Positions 59,480 to 64,000 of a stretch of 64,000 nt of DNA are shown here, in pieces. Within the stretch, counting starts at the first letter, position 1; each line of letters begins with the position of its first letter. Made by a program: the position numbers and the translations under genes. The DNA comes from Hexactinellida sp. DTS-2022 (taxonomy: Eukaryota > Porifera > Hexactinellida). Where the stretch lies: the NCBI GenBank assembly GCA_028753945.1, contig JAPNXP010000015.1, forward strand, positions 2,666,001 to 2,730,000, in the 5' to 3' direction. Under the pieces are notes generated by a model. It was not told the origin of the DNA. It ran no database searches and saw only the letters and a program-made list of their open reading frames with translations.

Positions 59480-60472
59480 CACAGTGGGAAGTCACGGGGA
59501 TTAGAGTCAATTTTAAGTACATGTAGCTTGAATCCAATGAAAAATAGGATAATCGTAACAAGCATATTCTAGAAATTAGAAAACTGAGCGATTGATGCTA
59601 ACATCGAATTATTAGACACTTATCTGAATTCTTATAGATTGACGTAATATTATTAAACTTTGAATACAACTTCAACTTTATTACTTTATTACTAATTCGG
59701 ACAACCTAGTAACCCATTATAAAGTGTCGAAATTCAAAGTGGCCAGTAGTGGCCAGATCGTTTTCAAGTTCCAATAGTTACATGGGTATATTAGCGTTTA
59801 TATAAAATCAACTGCAGGGTTCCGCAACCACCGCAAAATTTATCATGACTTATAAGCTGGACAGGTCAAATTTTGCATATTGCTTGGGCATATAGTAATG
59901 CATATACGTAGTAATGCATGTTTGTTTACCCTACTTACCTTCTAGAATCTAAAAATAGTATACCATATATTAAGTGCAAAACCAGCAACCAGGCAACAGC
60001 CTTGAACTCAACCAGGCTCTCAAAATTCCAGTAAGTGGGTTTTATATGGTTGGGAGGATATTTAGTGAGCTAGCTATAATCAAAAACAGAGACCTACGTT
60101 ATAAAAATATCTAATAATTATTGCTAGGAGTACTTATACTTGCGAGACTGTCACCCAGTATACATCTAACCTGCTTACATTTGTTGCATTATTAAATTTT
60201 GGGGTAAGACTAGATTTAGTTATTTTTCCCAGGATAAAATACTTTATCAATAATCATGGGTGAATAATAAAGGGCTGTTAACCAACCAAAAATATAATTG
60301 TTAATCAAATCACATTAAATCATTCAGAACTTTACTAGGAGACTAGATACATCATTTAAATGATACCAATGAGTTCCTAGCTATCGATAAACTATATGTC
60401 AATAATACTTCATGATTGGCTATCCGCTACTAAATGCCTATTTCCCATAAATTGTCATTCTCGCCCACTGTG
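59480..60472 (-). repeat. CACAGTGG family, copy 4, inserted in P3
   Basis: Ends CACAGTGGGAAG and CTCGCCCACTGTG; a TAT occurs on both sides at the P3 codon for Tyr of LKY. The right part (60230-60472) is the inverse of 24671-25500 minus its insertion. Superfamily unknown. Confidence 0.75.
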
Positions 60473-61236
60473 TATTCAACAGAAATTGTATTGGCATCAG
60501 TTGTTACGCTCTGGAAGATATTTTCTATAATCCAAAATAATTGCGAGTTGATGTGCCTTAGTAGAGGGCCAGCGAGGAAAAAAATTTTGGAATTTGCTTT
60601 GAATTCTATAGTGATACCATGATTGTGATGTTTGGAGAAATACTTGTCCTTCTTGTGATGTTTTTAGATTTTGAATACTGCGCAGGCTGCTATTCGTTTC
60701 AGGAAATTGCAAGATAGCAAAAAAGTCAAATTTTACAATTCTATGGTTGCATGCAGAGGAATTGTTCAAATTTAGCTTTTAATACCTAATTTTATTTATT
60801 ATTTATTATTTATTTAGATTCCTGTTTACCTAATAAGTCAAAATGAACAATCATTCCATACCTGTACGTCCAGTGATTTACCACACTCAAATAGGAAGTT
60901 ATCGGGAGACACCAAAATTTAGTTTATGTGTGTTGAAGAAACTCTTAGTAATTAAATTCATGTTGGCTAGTACATATTTAATGTTTTATTTAATTTTAAT
61001 TTATTAAAATCTACATTTATTACAATAAATAGTAAATATAGATTCTCAATTTCAGGGTTATGTGCTATGTAAATGTTTAAGTTGATTTATCATGCAGTTA
61101 TTTGAACTAAATTACTACAAATTAATGAGAAATGCGGATTTAATTATTCGGCTTCGACGGCATCCCTGGTCCAAATTCCCCATTCTTTTGTGAGGCTATG
61201 CCTCATCATTCGAACAGGATTACCATAAATATGGTA

Positions 61237-61645
61237 TTAGGCTGGCGCAAAAAAAAACTTGTTTTGTATCTTTCATATAAATCATTTTTAGGTAATCACA
61301 CTCTTGCTCTTAAAATATCCTAAATTTTAAAAAATGCTGGAAATAAATACTCCGAAGGTAGGTTTATGTCAGATAATAATACATTTATTAGTTCTAAAGT
61401 AATTACTTTCGCCGCTATAATTCCACATCAAAATTAGGAAAATAAAATAATTGTGCATAAAATTTGTAATATCTCGAAATTATACTAGCGTATGTATTTA
61501 CTGTGAGATAAACATGCACCAAAAATCATTTCTTGCATTGTTCAAATTAAAAAAAATTAGTTTATAAGGAAATCAATAGCCTCAGGGGCAATTTATACAG
61601 CTCACACGGATCTTGAACAAGTGTATTTTTTGCGCAACCCTATTA
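61237..61645. mobile_element. mariner-type element (TTAGGCTGGCGCAAAA)
   Basis: TTAGGCTGGCGCAAAAAAAA at the left and TTTTTTGCGCAACCCTAT at the right are inverted, with TA at the left flank. The end resembles mellifera/irritans-group mariners. No transposase remains. It starts 36 bp after the end of P3. Confidence 0.75.
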
Positions 61646-61654
61646 TAGTGTGGA

Positions 61655-61790
61655 CTACATGTCCCCATCATTAATGTACATATTTTATATAATTTCAGGT
61701 GTTAATCTCTTGGAGGGTGGAGTTATAAGCGGATAAGTGTATTTTCATGATTCTTAAATGTGCAAGAGTAGTCATATCACGTACTTTATA
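61655..61790 (+). repeat. R1 fragment
   Basis: Shares CATCATTAATGTACAT and ATCTCTTGGAGGG words with R1. Nothing else is recognised up to exon H. Confidence 0.55.
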
Positions 61791-62049
61791 CAACTTTGTG
61801 TTTAAATAGTATGCGTAGGTTCCATACATTTTTTTACAGTTAGAAGCAAAACTATTATGCCTTCAGAACATATTTAATGCTACGCGGGAATGTTAATGAA
61901 AGCCACTGTAAACGTAACCTTTCGGTGCTTAAAGAAGAACATTAATCTTTACAGACAGTTTATCATACGTATACTTATATTTTAAGATTTCTGTTTCAAT
62001 GTTTATATTTTCATATCCTTATTATTTGTATATTATCTCTGTTATTTAG

Positions 62050-62279
62050 GGTTAGCTCGGATCCTTAGCGGGCGTTTGAAGATGCTTACTGGGGGCTCTA
62101 TTGATTGGGCAATGGGAGAAGCAATGAGCATTGGTTCTCTACTAATGGAAGGAAAGCATGTAAGATTATCTGGCCAAGATGTAGAACGCGGAACATTCAG
62201 TCATAGGCATCATGTTTTGCATGACCAACAAAGGGACCTTTTTACTTATACTCCTCTCAAACATTTGGGACCTAAGCAG
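62050..62279 (+). CDS. OGDH: OGDH internal exon H (start of pyrimidine-binding domain)
   Basis: 230 bp, acceptor tctgttatttAG, donor GTAATT, ending at phase 0 after LKHLGPKQ. It codes [20 protein letters not shown], then [16 protein letters not shown], then [20 protein letters not shown]. The WA--E--(A/S)-GSLL motif keeps the conserved Glu that activates thiamine diphosphate, and [16 protein letters not shown] is nearly invariant in OGDH. The remaining roughly 350 C-terminal residues lie beyond the window. Confidence 0.97.
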
Positions 62280-62684
62280 GTAATTAAATCGTTTCATTGA
62301 ATTTACTCATCCATGAACAATTTGAACCTTTTTTATTAACCCATAGCATTCTATACATAAGGCAATGGCGCGCTGATAAATTTTTGGACCAGGGATTGGT
62401 TAGTTACTTAGAGAATATACTATTACTATTGTGGTTTTATAATGTTTATGCTGAATATTCCATAATAATATCTAGGTTTCTAATGCATAGTATTGCATAC
62501 GATTAGTTTAGACTATTTAGAATCAAATAAGAAACAGTATAATGTATTTCTAAACACTTACAAGAAATGAAGAATAAAATAAATATCTATAATAATAAAA
62601 CAAGTAGTAACAAAGATGTAGTATGTAGTAAAATATACAAGTAGTATTGTCTTGAAATAGAAATTAGCGTTCCTTTGCCTAGCA

Positions 62685-62812
62685 GTGAGAGCTGCGTTCT
62701 TAACTGGTTGGTGTCACCGCTCCTCGTCTAGTTGTTATAGTAAATCTGTGAGAGCTGCGATCTTAACTGGTTGGTGTCACCGCTCCTCGTCTAGTTGTTA
62801 TAGTAATGATGC
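62685..62812 (+). repeat. 63-bp tandem duplication
   Basis: Two units of GTGAGAGCTGCG(T/A)TCTT followed by AACTGGTTGGTGTCACCGCT and CCTCGTCTAGTTGTTATAGT. It lies just before the P4 transposase and may be near that element's end. Confidence 0.9.
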
Positions 62813-62859
62813 AAACTTCTGGAGTATTTTTAGTTGAATTTCTAGAAGGTTAAGAAGTA

Positions 62860-63797
62860 TTAGGAAGAAAATTTCTGAAGTTTTGAATTATCGCGACCAA
62901 CTACAATGTTATTAAAATTTTTAACTTTCTTAGATAAAATGCAATTAGCCACTGTTGTTAACAATTTCTTAAGAATATCCCATTTTGATGTCATACATAT
63001 ACACCACCCCCTCCATATTTCACTGGAATTTCTTTCAATTTCGAGCAGTGAAATGTCGAATAATTTTCTACGGCAAGGTCCCTCATAAAATCGACGACTT
63101 AAATTAGGATGATTATCGATCTTAATAAATATTTCGTACATTGTTACGACAGATTGATAAACATTTTCTGATGGATATTTAAGGGAACCTCTATCGAGCA
63201 GATTAAATAATGAAAACCCTGTATCGTTATTAATTTGAATATCTTTTGGAGAAGTCAAAAAATCATGGCAGACTGAACATTCAGAGGATTGTTTAAAATA
63301 AGAAAACACTGCATACCCGGCAATATAGTTAAGGCATTCAATTTGAGAGTTATCAAATATAGGGTTAGTAATGTCAGCAACTCATCTGTAAAATATTCTA
63401 AATCAATTTCTGAATGTCTTTCTTCGACATTATCATCAGCAAAACTTTTTAAATATTCTTTAATACATATCGTATCGGTACCAGCTTGTTCAACAAATAG
63501 AAACTTAAGAAGGTTAGATAACTGTAGTTTACGCTCACTTTCTAAAATTTGACAATATGATATGTTATAGTGGGACCCAGACATTTGGCGATAAAGTCCA
63601 AAGTGATGTTCTAATGCGTCGTTTTGTATTCGGGATGTCAGCAAATATTCATAACCACATTCTAAGGTTAATCTATTAATTAAGAATGGAAGAGCCAGAC
63701 AAGTGTGTCTGAAACTGGTAAACGTTTGAGGTGTAAGCTTACCCCTAGTTGATGGAATAGCTCTCCAACAATCTAGCCATTTAACAACATTTTCCAA
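62860..63797 (-). pseudogene. P-element-like transposase P4, C-terminal half
   Basis: On the minus strand from 63797: WLDCWRAIPSTRGKLTPQTF, ALPFLINRLTLECGYEYLLT, DALEHHFGLYRQMSG (the QDHLE-type motif of P/THAP9 transposases), then, after a frameshift near 63380, ECLNYIAGYAVFSYFKQ and CSVCH, and GSLKYPSENVYQSVVTMYEI. It is the best-preserved copy of this part of the protein, with one obvious shift. The rest of the element runs out of the window, so it might be intact further on. Confidence 0.85.
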
Positions 63798-64000
63798 AAC
63801 ACTAATGTTTCGTCGTTATAGTGGAGTGGGGCTAGATATGGATTATTGAAACGTATGTCTTTCCCGACCCAATTAACATTGAAGATGCTCCAAATATGAT
63901 TTATGAAGTTAAGAAAATCAACAGTTTGAAGGGGGTTACCAATGTTAGCATGGTTAATGAAACTAGAAAGACCTGCAGCTGTAGATTCATGAAAAATTCT

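Larger units (their letters stand above)
55641..60622 (+). pseudogene. P-like transposase gene of P3
   Basis: The THAP domain starts at 55648 (MPTSFSAPRC, then RHAWVQALRR), is cut by the TTAA insertion, and resumes at 56546 with VVYVCVKHF and LKDGAVPVF, keeping the Cys-His zinc ligands. Then follow LSDIRHLDSVLNELSF (57270), RRRYNILT, HLISPTCYKYLQHMSCLS, WMDEIHIK (57740), LNVKLFKLFSHVGDLE (58370), a Cys/Leu-rich middle, DPLEHHFGLYRMMSG (59015), FIAGY with CSLCGY (59320-59390), EISDRGRLKY, and after the last insertion STEIVLASVVTLWKIF (60480). All domains of the family appear in order, so it is the most complete guide to the full-length protein here, but stops and shifts are many. Confidence 0.85.
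55356..61200 (+). mobile_element. P-element-like THAP transposon P3, heavily interrupted
   Basis: The left end CATAGCCTACTAAAATCAGG and right end CTTTTGTGAGGCTATG, with GGGATTCGGTCGAAG and CTTCGACGGCATCCCTGG inside them, match the terminal repeats of P2 loosely. The plus strand codes a broken THAP transposase. Four insertions lie inside it: 55781-56545, 56971-57227, 57894-58296 and 59480-60472. Confidence 0.85.

Noticed and set aside
42380-62279. DHTKD1 rather than OGDH
   Set aside because: YRRNGHNE with FTQP-MY and [16 protein letters not shown] in these exons, together with the [10 protein letters not shown] and SEKRFG segments, fit OGDH.

Overview
The window is AT-rich, intron-rich eukaryotic DNA, most likely from an invertebrate animal. 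Its only host gene that I can support is a plus-strand gene for 2-oxoglutarate dehydrogenase E1 (OGDH). Eight consecutive internal exons lie at 9529-9625, 14001-14147, 16494-16707, 28344-28546, 29019-29141, 42380-42552, 46167-46403 and 62050-62279. All have AG/GT borders and their phases join exactly. The N-terminal exons must lie upstream of the window and the C-terminal exons downstream. The species cannot be named from this sequence.

The introns (4375, 2346, 11636, 472, 13238, 3614 and 15646 bp) are packed with DNA transposons, many nested inside one another. 1-9.5 kb: a TTCGTG-repeat element, an integrase relic split by a hAT-type element with an 8-bp target duplication, an internally deleted PIF/Harbinger element, and three foldback elements. 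15-28 kb: hAT- and pogo/mariner-type elements, a long-inverted-repeat transposon coding a Cys-rich protein of a recurrent transposon-associated family, and an integrase gene cut by two hAT-type elements. 29-31 kb and 39-42 kb: two deleted P-element-like (THAP-domain) transposons on the minus strand; the second keeps 140-bp terminal repeats. 33-37 kb: nested hAT-type and mariner-type elements and a foldback. 46-50 kb: a composite element carrying arrays of a 20-bp palindrome. 55-61 kb: a 5.8-kb P-like element on the plus strand, broken by at least four insertions. 62.8 kb to the end: the C-terminal half of a fourth P-like transposase, minus strand.

I saw no reverse transcriptase, rRNA, convincing tRNA, CRISPR array or bacterial-type operon. 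The genes do not form a pathway: OGDH is a mitochondrial TCA-cycle enzyme, and everything else is mobile DNA within or beside its introns. The best candidates for something undescribed are the long-inverted-repeat transposon at 17927-20293, the palindrome arrays at 46.5-50.2 kb, and a family of internally deleted THAP/P-like elements that may include a recently mobile member.
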